A stretch of DNA of 64,000 bases from positions 310,001 to 374,000 of the forward strand of contig JBPJFZ010000002.1 of the NCBI GenBank assembly GCA_051208035.1. The letters are read 5' to 3'. The notes below the pieces were generated by a model. It saw only the letters and a list, made by a program, of their open reading frames with translations. It did not search any database and was not told the origin of the DNA. The stretch's first letter is position 1. Each line of letters begins with the position of its first letter. This DNA comes from JACKOB01 sp024234575. GTDB lineage: Bacteria > Pseudomonadota > Gammaproteobacteria > Pseudomonadales > Oleiphilaceae. Position numbers and translations under genes: made by a program. Shown here one piece after another: positions 43,060 to 52,246 of this stretch.

Positions 43060-44691
43060 TCATCCCTTATTGCAACGCTTATAGGCCGGGTAGGATTTGC
43101 TTAAGGCGCTTAAATCAAGTAACACTTCCTGTGGCTGGTTACCGATTTCTACACCGCCAATCACCAGTTTAACAATACGGCTTTTCACCAGTGTTTTTTG
43201 CAGATTACCTTGCCAGATTGCTTTGCTAATGTAGTCAGTGTGTTCGAACTTTGCCAGCTGCCCTTGTGTATCTCTGATTCCCACGCCGGGCATACTGATG
43301 TCGATATAAGCAGAGGAGTTAATTTCGAGTTTATCATCGACCACGTCAAACCATACTTGTGTTGCATAGCCGTGCTCGTCAAGCTGAATAGTTGAGGTTG
43401 TCAGGCGGCATTCACCCTGATGTGCACTGTCCCAGTTCTTCTCAAGCAGCCAGGTTAAGCTGCGGGCATTAGAGGTATTGTCAGTAATCGGGATGACGGG
43501 TTCTTTTGCTGGCAGATCATCGATTATTGCCGGGCTTTTTGTAGCACTCATAGCGCGTTTGCCCTCGGTTGACGATGGCTTTTCAACCCCTGCTGCCGTG
43601 GGGCTGCTGTTATTTAATTGGTTGATGTCGTCAACGGTTGCGATAGATTCTGTGCCAGCATTAAGCTCTGCTGTATCTGCTGTATCTGCTGTATCTGCTG
43701 TATCTGCTGTATCTGCTGTATCTGCTGTATCTGTGTTATCGGCGTTAGCCACGGAAGAGGCAACCAGCAATGTGCTTAGCCAATTGCCAATCGGGGTCGG
43801 CTTCTGTGTTGCTGCAGGGATTGTGGCTTCTGCAACGGTGTTTGCTTGCTCGCTTTTCTCGTTATCAGTCACGCTGTTATCGGTGATCTCTGGGGTATTC
43901 ACTTCGCTCTGTGCCAGCTCTGCAGTTGTAACGCTGACTGTTGTCGTTGCCGCTGTCGTGGCTAAAACTGTGCTGGCCGCCGCTGCAGTTGGCATGGCTA
44001 CCAGTGCTACTGCTTCGATGTGGTCATTTGCAGTAGCTGCCAACGTTACATCTTCCGCTGCGGCGTCCTTCTCAATTGGCTGATCAACGGTGGCTAAGGT
44101 TTCTGCTTCGGCTACAGCTGCAGGCGTGTCTGTTGCCAGCGATACTGGCGCCGTTGTTGTATCAGCTTCTGCATAGGCCTCAGTTGAAAGCTCTGGCGTG
44201 CTTGCCGGAGAGGATATCAAGGCCTGAAACCATGCTCCTATCGCGGTAAAAAAATAAGTTAAATTTACGGCGTCGGCCCGCGTTGCAACTTCTTCTGCGG
44301 GTACTTCAGATACCTCATCGTGATAGGCTGCCGTCGGTTGTTCTGCGCGGCCTATATTCAAATCGCCAGAGATCGCGGTGATATCCTCTGCCGCTTTCGC
44401 TGCGCTGGAAGACTGGCTGACCGGGAGAGAGGGGGTTGCAGCTATTTGTGGCGTGGTATCTGCATGCTTGGCATTCGGGTGCTCAGTCATCGCCGTATCT
44501 TGATCGCAGGCTAAAAGTTGCCCAGGGGCGCTACAGATTGCGAGGCTCAAAATAGTAAATTGAAGACGATGTGCTAAACGTGTATCTGCTGAGCCAGATA
44601 TTTCTTGGCTGAAAGCTTTTATCTGCCCTGCATGGTTGGACTGTTGTGGTTGCGTCGACTCTGGTGATTGCTTCAGTGACTTGAACATCAT
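43060..44691 (-). CDS. Ala/Thr-rich putative lipoprotein with TAD tandem repeat
   Basis: A 543-residue protein. A polar, Gln/Ser-rich stretch of about 43 residues precedes a hydrophobic segment LQFTILSLAICSAPGQLLAC that ends in a good lipobox (LLAC), so it is probably a lipoprotein with an unusually long n-region. The middle 300 residues are low-complexity Ala/Thr/Glu/Val, with six tandem TAD tripeptides (DNA unit of 9 bp at 43672). A folded-looking C-terminal domain of about 135 residues (NARSLTWLLEKNWDSAHQGECR, DISMPGVGIRD, KLVIGGVEIG, KRCNKG) has two Cys that could form a disulfide. A stalked surface protein is plausible. Family unknown. AGGTG precedes the ATG. Confidence 0.6.
   Translation of the reverse strand: MMFKSLKQSPESTQPQQSNHAGQIKAFSQEISGSADTRLAHRLQFTILSLAICSAPGQLLACDQDTAMTEHPNAKHADTTPQIAATPSLPVSQSSSAAKAAEDITAISGDLNIGRAEQPTAAYHDEVSEVPAEEVATRADAVNLTYFFTAIGAWFQALISSPASTPELSTEAYAEADTTTAPVSLATDTPAAVAEAETLATVDQPIEKDAAAEDVTLAATANDHIEAVALVAMPTAAAASTVLATTAATTTVSVTTAELAQSEVNTPEITDNSVTDNEKSEQANTVAEATIPAATQKPTPIGNWLSTLLVASSVANADNTDTADTADTADTADTADTADTAELNAGTESIATVDDINQLNNSSPTAAGVEKPSSTEGKRAMSATKSPAIIDDLPAKEPVIPITDNTSNARSLTWLLEKNWDSAHQGECRLTTSTIQLDEHGYATQVWFDVVDDKLEINSSAYIDISMPGVGIRDTQGQLAKFEHTDYISKAIWQGNLQKTLVKSRIVKLVIGGVEIGNQPQEVLLDLSALSKSYPAYKRCNKG
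43672..43725. repeat. 9-bp tandem repeat (six TGTATCTGC units)
   Basis: Six perfect copies of TGTATCTGC plus partial units each side, encoding Thr-Ala-Asp tripeptides in the protein of 43060-44691 (minus strand). A 9-bp unit keeps frame, so slippage would change stalk length rather than switch the gene on or off. Confidence 0.9.
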
Positions 44692-44891
44692 GACACCTAT
44701 TGTTATTGGGATTTCATTTCCATTGGATCAGCTACAGTATCATGGTGCATGAACTAACTGATGATATTGGCGCATTATTGATCAATGTTATGACGGGCGT
44801 CTCACTAATACTTGGGGAGTGTGGCTTTTATCTTTTAGAGAGCGTTTGTGGTGGTTGAAAGTTTGATTTTGTCAGTAATCGGCGGTTGCTA

Positions 44892-44919
44892 TGATCCGTT
44901 TGCGGTTTGTAACCGTAAA
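44892..44919 (+). promoter_or_regulatory. Predicted ECF11 promoter, photolyase operon
   Basis: TGATCC at 44892-44897, 16-base spacer, CGTAAA at 44914-44919, 88 bases before the photolyase start at 45007. Identical elements and spacing occur at 35482. The rest of this 315-base gap holds nothing else that I can recognise. Confidence 0.75.
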
Positions 44920-45006
44920 ACCACATAGACACAGATATATCCGAGCCGTCTCTGCTTGGCAGTAAAGTAGACTGTTCAACGGTGAAGTAAAAACATAACG
45001 GGATAA

Positions 45007-46464
45007 ATGATGAATTTAATGTGGTTTCGCAGTGATATTAGGGTCTATGACAACCCAGCGCTTAGTGCCGCAATGAAAAGCGGCGACACCGTGGCTGTGT
45101 TTTGTTTAACCCCCAGGCAATGGGATGAGCACAAGGTATCGCGCGCCAAACTGTCATTGTTAATGAGGCAGGTGAGAGCACTTGCAACAGATCTAAAAAA
45201 GCTGAACGTACCTTTGCTGGTGTTAAATACGAAAGATTTTGCCAATACGGCATCGCATTTGGTGTCGATTGCGAAAAATCTGGCGGCGACCCAGGTGTTT
45301 TTTAACGTTGAATACGAAGTTAATGAGATCAGGCGTGATGAGCAGGTAATACAGGCACTGGCGAAAGCCGGCGTGGCAGCGCAGCGCCTGCATGACCAGT
45401 GTATGGTGCAACCTGGGGCGATTTTAAATGGTACGGGTGAGAGTTATAAAGTTTTCTCAGCCTTTAAACGCGCTTTTTTGGGCAAATTTTATGACGTTGT
45501 CCGACCTCTGTATAACCGGCCAGATCCCCAGCGGGTGTTGGCGGTGCAGTCCGATTTGCTGCAGCTTGAAGAGATCGCAATAGAATCCCGCTGGGCATCG
45601 CTTTGGCCTGCAGGAGAAGATGAAGCCCACGAACGTCTTAATCGTTTTGTCGAGCAAGATATCCGCGCCTACGATACCCGTCGTGATATTCCCGCTTTGG
45701 CAGCCACCAGTACGTTGTCACCTTATCTGGCGATAGGCGCGTTGACCACGCGTCAATGCATGCAGGCGGCAATCAGTGAAAACAGGGGCGTTCTTGATGG
45801 TGGGCAAAATGGTGTGGCGGTGTGGATGAATGAGCTTATCTGGCGCGAGTTTTATCGTCATCTGCTCGTATTTTATCCTCGCTTGTGCTGTGGAAAGCCG
45901 TTTAAAAGCGAAACGGACGGATTACCCTGGAAGCATGATCAGGCATTGTTTTTACAATGGTGTCATGGCCAGACGGGCGTTCCTATTGTGGATGCCGCTA
46001 TGCAACAACTTTTGCAAACCGGATGGATGCATAATCGCCTCAGAATGGTGACTGCCATGTATCTTACCAAAGATCTGTTTATTGATTGGCGCTGGGGCGA
46101 AGCATTTTTTATGCAGCATTTAGTGGATGGTGATTTTGCCTCGAATAATGGCGGCTGGCAGTGGAGCGCCTCAACAGGGGTGGATGCAGTGCCTTACTTT
46201 CGCGTATTTAACCCGGTGCGGCAATCGCAACGGTTTGATCCTGCAGGAACGTTTATTCGTCAGTATCTGCCGCAGCTTAAGTCATTGGATAACAAGCATA
46301 TCCACGACCCAGACCCGCAGCAGGCATTGAGACTTGGCTATTCTCTGCCTTTGGTGAATCATCGGTTGGCGGTAGAGCAGACGAAATCATGGTTTAAGGC
46401 ATTAAATGACGGTGTGACGCTGGCAAATACTGCCGAAAGACAAGAGGAGTTGAAGTTCGCATGA
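45007..46464 (+). CDS. phrB: Deoxyribodipyrimidine photolyase (class I CPD type)
   Basis: A 485-residue flavoprotein: N-terminal alpha/beta antenna-binding domain (LMWFRSDIRVYDNPAL), then the FAD-binding helical domain with WMNELIWREFYRHLL, GQTGVPIVDAAMQQLLQTGWMHNRLRMV and the closing NNGGWQWSASTGVDAVPYFRVFNP motif. It repairs UV-induced cyclobutane dimers using blue light. First gene of a nine-gene operon behind a predicted ECF11 promoter; the next gene overlaps its stop (ATGA). A second ATG at 45010 is an equally likely start. Confidence 0.95.
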   Translation: MMNLMWFRSDIRVYDNPALSAAMKSGDTVAVFCLTPRQWDEHKVSRAKLSLLMRQVRALATDLKKLNVPLLVLNTKDFANTASHLVSIAKNLAATQVFFNVEYEVNEIRRDEQVIQALAKAGVAAQRLHDQCMVQPGAILNGTGESYKVFSAFKRAFLGKFYDVVRPLYNRPDPQRVLAVQSDLLQLEEIAIESRWASLWPAGEDEAHERLNRFVEQDIRAYDTRRDIPALAATSTLSPYLAIGALTTRQCMQAAISENRGVLDGGQNGVAVWMNELIWREFYRHLLVFYPRLCCGKPFKSETDGLPWKHDQALFLQWCHGQTGVPIVDAAMQQLLQTGWMHNRLRMVTAMYLTKDLFIDWRWGEAFFMQHLVDGDFASNNGGWQWSASTGVDAVPYFRVFNPVRQSQRFDPAGTFIRQYLPQLKSLDNKHIHDPDPQQALRLGYSLPLVNHRLAVEQTKSWFKALNDGVTLANTAERQEELKFA

Positions 46465-47498
46465 GTTTCAATGTTGTGAATAATCAAAGCGAATCTAAGG
46501 CGGCCTGTGCTGGTAAGGGCTCCCTGTCAGGTTTTTTTAATCGCGTTATACGCTGGGTTGATGCCGAGGCCGCAGGGCCTGCAGATCAGATTCACTCATA
46601 CACAGGTAACCGAGTCGACTGGGTACGCTGTATTCCATTTATCGCTTTGCATATAGCCTGTTTGGGGGTGATTTGGGTTGGTGTGAGCCCGGTGGCGGTG
46701 CTGATGTGTCTGGCGATGTTTGTCCTGAGAATGTTTGCCATCACCGCCTTTTATCATCGTTATTTTGCACACCGAAGCTTTAAAACCAGCCGTGGCTGGC
46801 AGTTTTTTTTCGCCGCACTGGGCAATACCGCCTGTCAGCGGGGAGCACTCTGGTGGGCATCACATCATCGCAAACACCATAAGCATTCTGATCAGGACGC
46901 GGATTTGCATTCGCCAGTGAGACACGGTTTTTGGTGGAGCCATGTGGGGTGGTTTATGTGTGAGGATGGCTTTAAAACAGACTATAGCGTAATCAAAGAT
47001 TGGGCAAAATTTCCGGAGCTGCGATTTTTAAATCGGTTCGATGTGATCTCTCCTGCCATTTTCGCCGTACTTATTTATGGAACCGGTGAGTTGATAGCCG
47101 CGTTCTGGCCAGACACCGGAACTTCCGGCATACAAATGTTGGTGTGGGGCTTTGTTGTCTCAACGGTGCTGTTGTTTCATGCGACTTTTACGATTAACTC
47201 GCTAGGGCATATCTGGGGATCGCGAAGATTTAAAACACAGGACCACAGCCGAAACAATGCGGTGCTCGCGTTGCTGACGCTGGGTGAGGGATGGCACAAC
47301 AATCATCACCGCTTTGCCGTATCGGCCAGGCAGGGGTTTTACTGGTGGGAGCTGGATATTTCTTACCTGCTGTTAAAAATGCTGAGCTGGATAGGGGTGG
47401 TGCGAGATCTCAACCCTGTCCCCGAGAGAATTCTGCAAGAGGGACGTGGCAGCCGACGGGCACAATGCATGGGAGGAGAAGACAATCATGCGAACTAG
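46461..47498 (+). CDS. Membrane fatty-acyl desaturase (delta-9 type)
   Basis: A 345-residue acyl-CoA/acyl-lipid desaturase with the three His boxes: HRYFAH at 99-104, HHRKHHKHSDQDADLHS near 135-151, and EGWHNNHHRF near 275-285. Four membrane helices (about 57-98 as two, 193-243 as two). It introduces a double bond in membrane fatty acids with O2 and a di-iron centre. Its position between photolyase and lipid-modifying genes suggests that it supplies unsaturated chains to the Cfa-like methyltransferase in the same operon. Overlaps both neighbours. Confidence 0.9.
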   Translation: MSFNVVNNQSESKAACAGKGSLSGFFNRVIRWVDAEAAGPADQIHSYTGNRVDWVRCIPFIALHIACLGVIWVGVSPVAVLMCLAMFVLRMFAITAFYHRYFAHRSFKTSRGWQFFFAALGNTACQRGALWWASHHRKHHKHSDQDADLHSPVRHGFWWSHVGWFMCEDGFKTDYSVIKDWAKFPELRFLNRFDVISPAIFAVLIYGTGELIAAFWPDTGTSGIQMLVWGFVVSTVLLFHATFTINSLGHIWGSRRFKTQDHSRNNAVLALLTLGEGWHNNHHRFAVSARQGFYWWELDISYLLLKMLSWIGVVRDLNPVPERILQEGRGSRRAQCMGGEDNHAN

Positions 47499-47973
47499 TC
47501 ATAACGTAATGCGAGAAGACCATTCTCCCGACAACGTGACCAAGCAGGCAGAAATGCTCGTGGAAAAATTTAAGCAGCTGTTCCATCAGCTTGACGCCAG
47601 CAATTGCCACACCGGCTTGATTGATGATGTGTATCGGTACGATATCCGCTTTGAAGATAGCTTCCATCAAATAGACGGTTTGGCCGCGTTTAAAGAATAC
47701 TGTCAGTCACTCTATCAGAACATCATTTTCTCTTCGTTTAAGTTTCACGACCAATGGGTGAGTCGCGACTCTGCCATGCTGACCTGGACAATGCATTACG
47801 CCCATCCAAAATTGAAATGGGGCAAAGGTATTTATGTTGATGGCGCGACACACCTGCGTTTTGACGACAAGGTATATTTCCACAAAGACTACTTTGATGG
47901 TGGCAGTTTGTTATACGAGCATGTGCCCGTGCTGGGGACAGTGATTCAGCAGTTAAAAAAGAGGTTGGTATGA
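47488..47973 (+). CDS. NTF2/SnoaL-like protein
   Basis: A 161-residue single-domain protein with the NTF2-like pattern: helical start (KQAEMLVEKFKQLFHQLD), DDVYRYDIRFEDSFHQIDGLAAFKEYCQSLY near 40-70, then strands FKFHDQWVSRDSAMLTWTMHYAHP and YVDGATHLRFDDKVYFHKDYFDGGSLLYEH. Commonly found in ECF11 regulons beside photolyase and SDR genes; it could be an isomerase, hydratase or lipid-binding factor. The start is ATG 47488, chosen for GGAGGAG upstream; it overlaps the desaturase stop by 11 bases. Confidence 0.87.
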   Translation: MRTSHNVMREDHSPDNVTKQAEMLVEKFKQLFHQLDASNCHTGLIDDVYRYDIRFEDSFHQIDGLAAFKEYCQSLYQNIIFSSFKFHDQWVSRDSAMLTWTMHYAHPKLKWGKGIYVDGATHLRFDDKVYFHKDYFDGGSLLYEHVPVLGTVIQQLKKRLV

Positions 47974-48794
47974 GCAAGATAGATCGGCTTCGATCAGTTT
48001 GGGTGGTAGGCGCTTCAACGGGCATCGGCAAAGCCTTGGTGCGAGAGCTCGATAGTGCAGAGCGCACGCTGTATGTCAGTGCTCGCAATATTTCAGGATT
48101 GGACCAGTTGCGAGATCGATCCGCCGCCGCCATCCTGCCGTACCCTTTAGACATTACTGATAGTGTAGCCGTAGAAAAGGCTGCAGCGGAAATTGGGCAA
48201 TCGGCAAACGGGCTGGATTTGTTGATTGTCAATGCAGGCACTTGCGAATACATCGATTCGGATCGCATTGACACAGATGCTGTACGTGGTGTGCTAGAAA
48301 CCAACTTTCTAGGCGCTGTCAGCGTTGTCAACGCTAGTCTGCCTTTATTGCGGCGGGCTAAGGCACTGCGGCCAGATATTAATCCACAGTTGGTGCTGGT
48401 TTCCAGCAGTGTTACCTATCAGGCGCTGCCTCGTGCCGGCGCCTACGGTGCGTCTAAAGCGGCTCTGCGTTACTTTGCAGAATGTTTGAAGATCGATTTA
48501 CAGAAAGAAGGTATTGATGTACGCATCGTCAGCCCTGGTTTTGTTAAGACGCCACTTACCGATAAGAATGACTTTGATATGCCGTTTTTATTAAGTGCCG
48601 AGGTTGCTGCGAGAAGAATTGTGAGAGGGTTGGGCGGTAAGCAGTTTGATATAAACTTTCCTTACCGTTTTACGAAAACACTCAAGCTTTTTTCCTGGTT
48701 GCCAGCGTCATGGAGGTTTACATTGTTATCAAAAATGTCGAGACATGAGCCTCCTTCTGGTTCCGGCACTCATGTTGCGGGGAAATCTGTATGA
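47970..48794 (+). CDS. Short-chain dehydrogenase/reductase
   Basis: A 274-residue Rossmann oxidoreductase: GASTGIGKALVREL at 14-27 (TGxxxGxG cofactor site), LLIVNAG near 88, catalytic Ser in VSSSVTY and YGASK near 155-159. A hydrophobic C-terminal part (FTKTLKLFSWLPASWRFTLL) may touch membranes. It could oxidise or reduce a lipid-chain intermediate in this operon. ATGA overlaps link it to genes on both sides. Confidence 0.92.
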   Translation: MSKIDRLRSVWVVGASTGIGKALVRELDSAERTLYVSARNISGLDQLRDRSAAAILPYPLDITDSVAVEKAAAEIGQSANGLDLLIVNAGTCEYIDSDRIDTDAVRGVLETNFLGAVSVVNASLPLLRRAKALRPDINPQLVLVSSSVTYQALPRAGAYGASKAALRYFAECLKIDLQKEGIDVRIVSPGFVKTPLTDKNDFDMPFLLSAEVAARRIVRGLGGKQFDINFPYRFTKTLKLFSWLPASWRFTLLSKMSRHEPPSGSGTHVAGKSV

Positions 48795-50056
48795 GTAAGA
48801 CAAAAAGTATTGCCATTATCGGCTCCGGTATCGCCGGATTGACTGCCGGCTATTTGCTGAGCCGAGAATATGAGGTGACGTTGTTTGAAGCCAATGACTA
48901 TCTTGGTGGCCATACCCATACAAGACCCGTTGAGCTGAATGGAAAAGTCTACCCTGTTAACACAGGATTCATTGTCTTCAATGATTGGACTTACCCAAAC
49001 TTTATTAAACTGATGACGCAGCTGGGCGTGCATAGCGAAGACTCGGACATGAGCTTCAGCGTTCGCTGTGAAAACACTGGCCTGGAATACAATGGCACGA
49101 GTATTAACAGTCTGTTTGCCCAGCGTGTAAATATCCTGCGGCCATCGTTCTTGCGTATGGTGTTGGATATTTTGCGGTTTAATAAGCAAACGATTCATGC
49201 GCTAGAGAATAATGAGATTGATGACGGAGAGACTTTAGGCCAGTTTGTATCTAAACATGGCTACTCGGAAGCCTTTATTAATTACTATATTGTGCCAATG
49301 GGGGCGGCCATCTGGTCTGCTTCGGCAGAAGTGATGATGGATTTTCCGCTTAAGTTCTTCCTGCGCTTCTTTAGTAATCATGGCATGCTCAGTGTGGATA
49401 ACCGACCCCAGTGGCGCGTGCTTAGCGGAGGATCTGCTTCTTATATCGCCCCGATTACCGAGCCCTTCAAGAAAAACGTTCACCTGAAAACCCCTGTTGT
49501 AAGTGTTAAACGAAGTGACTCTGGCGTTGAAATTATTACTGCAAAGGGTGAGCGGCATTGTTTTGATGAGGTAGTGTTTGCGTGTCATAGTGATCAGGCG
49601 TTACGGATGTTGTCAGATCCAAGTCCGGAAGAAAACGAGATACTTGGGGCGCTACCCTATCAGCTCAATGATGTTGTTTTGCATACTGATAAACGGTTGA
49701 TGCCGCAGCGCAAGCTCGCCTGGGCCGCTTGGAATTACCACATACCCCAGCGGGCCAATGACTGTGCCATGGTGACCTACAACATGAACATTCTGCAAAA
49801 TTTTCACGATGCGCCTGAAACCTTACTTGTCACCCTCAACCGCAGCCAGGAAATAGATCCAGCGAAGATTATAGATCGATACTCCTATGCCCATCCCGTG
49901 TTTACGCTGGATGGTGTTCGGGCACAGGGGAGGCATGCAGAAATAAGCGGAAAGAACAGAAGCCATTATTGTGGCGCATATTGGTTTAATGGCTTTCATG
50001 AAGATGGTGTAAAAAGTGGCCTGCGGGTGGCAGAACACTTTGGCATTACATTATGA
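48791..50056 (+). CDS. FAD-dependent amine-oxidase-like oxidoreductase
   Basis: A 421-residue flavoprotein: SIAIIGSGIAGLTAGYLLSREYEVTLFEANDYLGGHTHT near 6-44 is the FAD-binding fold with the GG motif; the C-terminal FAD segment is YCGAYWFNGFHEDGVKSGLRVAEHF. Known members in photooxidative-stress operons sit beside DUF1365 and Cfa-like genes, and an oxidoreductase of this kind takes part in furan fatty acid formation in Rhodobacter (family-level recollection). Coupled to both neighbours by ATGA overlaps. Confidence 0.92.
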   Translation: MSKTKSIAIIGSGIAGLTAGYLLSREYEVTLFEANDYLGGHTHTRPVELNGKVYPVNTGFIVFNDWTYPNFIKLMTQLGVHSEDSDMSFSVRCENTGLEYNGTSINSLFAQRVNILRPSFLRMVLDILRFNKQTIHALENNEIDDGETLGQFVSKHGYSEAFINYYIVPMGAAIWSASAEVMMDFPLKFFLRFFSNHGMLSVDNRPQWRVLSGGSASYIAPITEPFKKNVHLKTPVVSVKRSDSGVEIITAKGERHCFDEVVFACHSDQALRMLSDPSPEENEILGALPYQLNDVVLHTDKRLMPQRKLAWAAWNYHIPQRANDCAMVTYNMNILQNFHDAPETLLVTLNRSQEIDPAKIIDRYSYAHPVFTLDGVRAQGRHAEISGKNRSHYCGAYWFNGFHEDGVKSGLRVAEHFGITL

Positions 50057-50868
50057 CAGCTGGTGATAAATTCCAGAGTGCCGTGTTTACAGGCTGGGTT
50101 CGGCATCGACGCTTTGTGCCGGTGTCGCATGAGTTTGAATATCCGCTATTTATGTTGTGGCTTGACCTCGACGAGCTTGCAGCGTTGTTTCGCAAAAAGT
50201 GGTATTGCTCTATTGATCGCTTCAACTTGGTGAGCTTTCATCGTAAAGACTACTATGGTGATGCAGATAAAGATTTAAAAACCGCGGTAATTGAGCGAGT
50301 GGATGCCGACCTGCGGTCGCGAGGCATTGCAACGCTGCCACTGGTAAAAGTGCGAATGCTCACCCAGGTTCGGTATGTTAACTTCGTCTTTAATCCAGTC
50401 AGCTTTTACTATTGTTATGATGCGAAGAACAACCTGCAGGCAATTTTAGCTGAGATTACCAATACCCCGTGGGATGAAAGGCACGCCTATGTTTTACCCA
50501 TAGGGCACTCATCAGCAGGTATGTGCTACGAGTGTAAAGGCCAGGAAAAGCATATATTCGAGTTCGACAAAGCTTTTCATGTATCCCCCTTTAACCCGAT
50601 GAATATGCGCTATCGTTGGGCGTTTAATAATCCCGACTCCCGCTGCATTGTGCACATGGATAACCACCTCAACGGCACAGTGCCAGAAGATCAGCCGAAG
50701 CATTTTGATGCGACTTTGAGCTTGCGGAGAAAAAATTTTGTTGATGATTTTGCATCCGTACTGATCCGATTTCCGTGGATAACCGTAAAAATAGTGACTG
50801 GCATTTATTGGCAAGCAATGAAATTGTGGTTTAAGAAGGTTCCTTTCTATGATCATCCCGGAACCTGA
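50053..50868 (+). CDS. DUF1365 family protein
   Basis: A 271-residue protein with the DUF1365 start VFTGWVRHRRFVPVSHEFEYPLFMLWLDLDEL, then FNLVSFHRKDYYGD, RVRMLTQ-like VRMLTQVRYVNFVFNPVSFYYCYD near 99-122 and EITNTPWDERHAYVLP. Nearly always found next to the FAD oxidoreductase and Cfa-like methyltransferase; its biochemical role is undetermined. 25 bases separate it from the Cfa-like gene. Confidence 0.92.
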   Translation: MTAGDKFQSAVFTGWVRHRRFVPVSHEFEYPLFMLWLDLDELAALFRKKWYCSIDRFNLVSFHRKDYYGDADKDLKTAVIERVDADLRSRGIATLPLVKVRMLTQVRYVNFVFNPVSFYYCYDAKNNLQAILAEITNTPWDERHAYVLPIGHSSAGMCYECKGQEKHIFEFDKAFHVSPFNPMNMRYRWAFNNPDSRCIVHMDNHLNGTVPEDQPKHFDATLSLRRKNFVDDFASVLIRFPWITVKIVTGIYWQAMKLWFKKVPFYDHPGT

Positions 50869-50893
50869 TGTATCAAGCTAAAAGGTAGAAATT

Positions 50894-52177
50894 ATGATCA
50901 GTTCTGTCGCTACACCGGAAGTAAAGAAAAGCAATCGCTTCGGCCTGGCGTCGCTGGCGAGAAAAGCCGTTATGTCCCAGCTTAGACAGTTACATAGTGG
51001 TTGTATTGTGCTGGTAGAGGGGGCTTCATCAACATTGTTCGGTCAGCCTCTTACGCGGGGCGATGACTTGTATGCCGAGCTTGTCGTGCATGATCCTGGT
51101 TGCTTTGTTGACATAATGACCGCTGGTAGCATTGGTGCGGCTGAGTCATATATGACCGGCGATTGGTCAACCCCTGATCTCACCATGCTTATTAGGGTGA
51201 TGGTGCGAAATCGAGACATTCTGGATCAAATGGAGGGCGGCATTGCTGCCATATCGAGGCCCTTGCTTAAATTGTTTCACCGCCTCAACCAGAATAACGA
51301 GAAAGGCTCGCGTCGCAATATAGCGGCCCATTATGATTTAGGTAATGATCTGTTTCAGCTGTTTCTTGACCCAACGATGATGTACTCGTCGGGAATTTTT
51401 CCGCAAAAAAACGCCACGATGCACGACGCATCAACCACTAAACTGCGCCGCATCTGTGAGAAGCTGCAGTTAAACGAGAATGACCATTTATTAGAAGTGG
51501 GCACAGGCTGGGGTGGGTTAGCGATTTTTGCCGCAAAAAACTATGGTTGTCAGGTCACCACAACCACCATATCAGAGCAACAGTATCAATTGGCGAAGTC
51601 GCGCGTGGCAGAGGCCGGCTTAGAGCACAAGATTACCTTGTTAAAAGAGGATTACCGAAACTTGTCTGGTACCTATGACAAACTCGTTTCAATTGAAATG
51701 ATTGAGGCGGTGGGTTGGCAGTTCTATCAAACGTTTTTCGAGAAGTGCTCATCCTTGCTTAAACCTTCAGGCGTGATGCTTATTCAGGCCATCACCATTG
51801 AAGATCAACGCTACGAGCAGGCTAAGCGTAATGTTGATTTTATTCAGCGTTACATCTTTCCGGGCAGTTGTATTCCTTCCATTCAGGCATTGATAACGGC
51901 GTCTATGCATGGCAGTAATATGCGGCTTGTTCAGCTTGAAGACTTTGCCGAGCATTATGCAAGTACGCTGCATGCCTGGAAGAAACAGTTCAATCATAAT
52001 CTGCCAAAAGTGAAAGAGCTTGGTTATAGCGAAGAGTTTCAGCGGATGTGGAATTTTTATCTTAGTTACTGTGAAGGCGGGTTTAAAGAAAGATCAATTG
52101 GTGTTGCCCACATGCTGTTTGCCAAGCCTCTTTTTAGGGGGGAGCAGGTTGTGCTATCGGCAGACACGGTTGTGTGA
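50894..52177 (+). CDS. Cyclopropane-fatty-acid-synthase-like SAM methyltransferase
   Basis: A 427-residue enzyme of the CFA-synthase family: N-terminal lipid-binding domain with GSIGAAESYMTGDWSTPDL near 76-94, NIAAHYDLGNDLFQLFLDPTMMYSSGIF near 142-169, SAM motif LLEVGTGWGGLAIFAA near 197-212, and IEMIEAVG near 258. It methylates or cyclopropanates unsaturated phospholipid chains. With a desaturase, SDR and FAD oxidoreductase in one operon, it may form cyclopropane, methylated or furan fatty acids that protect or repair membranes after singlet oxygen damage. Confidence 0.93.
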   Translation: MISSVATPEVKKSNRFGLASLARKAVMSQLRQLHSGCIVLVEGASSTLFGQPLTRGDDLYAELVVHDPGCFVDIMTAGSIGAAESYMTGDWSTPDLTMLIRVMVRNRDILDQMEGGIAAISRPLLKLFHRLNQNNEKGSRRNIAAHYDLGNDLFQLFLDPTMMYSSGIFPQKNATMHDASTTKLRRICEKLQLNENDHLLEVGTGWGGLAIFAAKNYGCQVTTTTISEQQYQLAKSRVAEAGLEHKITLLKEDYRNLSGTYDKLVSIEMIEAVGWQFYQTFFEKCSSLLKPSGVMLIQAITIEDQRYEQAKRNVDFIQRYIFPGSCIPSIQALITASMHGSNMRLVQLEDFAEHYASTLHAWKKQFNHNLPKVKELGYSEEFQRMWNFYLSYCEGGFKERSIGVAHMLFAKPLFRGEQVVLSADTVV

Positions 52178-52246
52178 CCAGCCTCAAATGTTGAGCGGGT
52201 GTGATGCTAAATGTGTAACACCCTAAGTTTGCTAATGGAGATTGAA

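Noticed and set aside
43672..43725. CRISPR-like array
   Set aside because: Units are 9 bp without spacers and lie inside a coding region; no cas genes are present.
43478..44083. 201-residue plus-strand open frame
   Set aside because: It is the antisense of the Ala/Thr-rich repeat region of the minus-strand lipoprotein gene; its Ser/Val-rich translation merely mirrors that bias.
44703..44730. TGATCC on the minus strand upstream of the TAD-repeat lipoprotein gene, as a third sigma target
   Set aside because: After 16 bases the sequence is CAATAA, not CGTAA, and it would lie only about 12 bases from the start codon.
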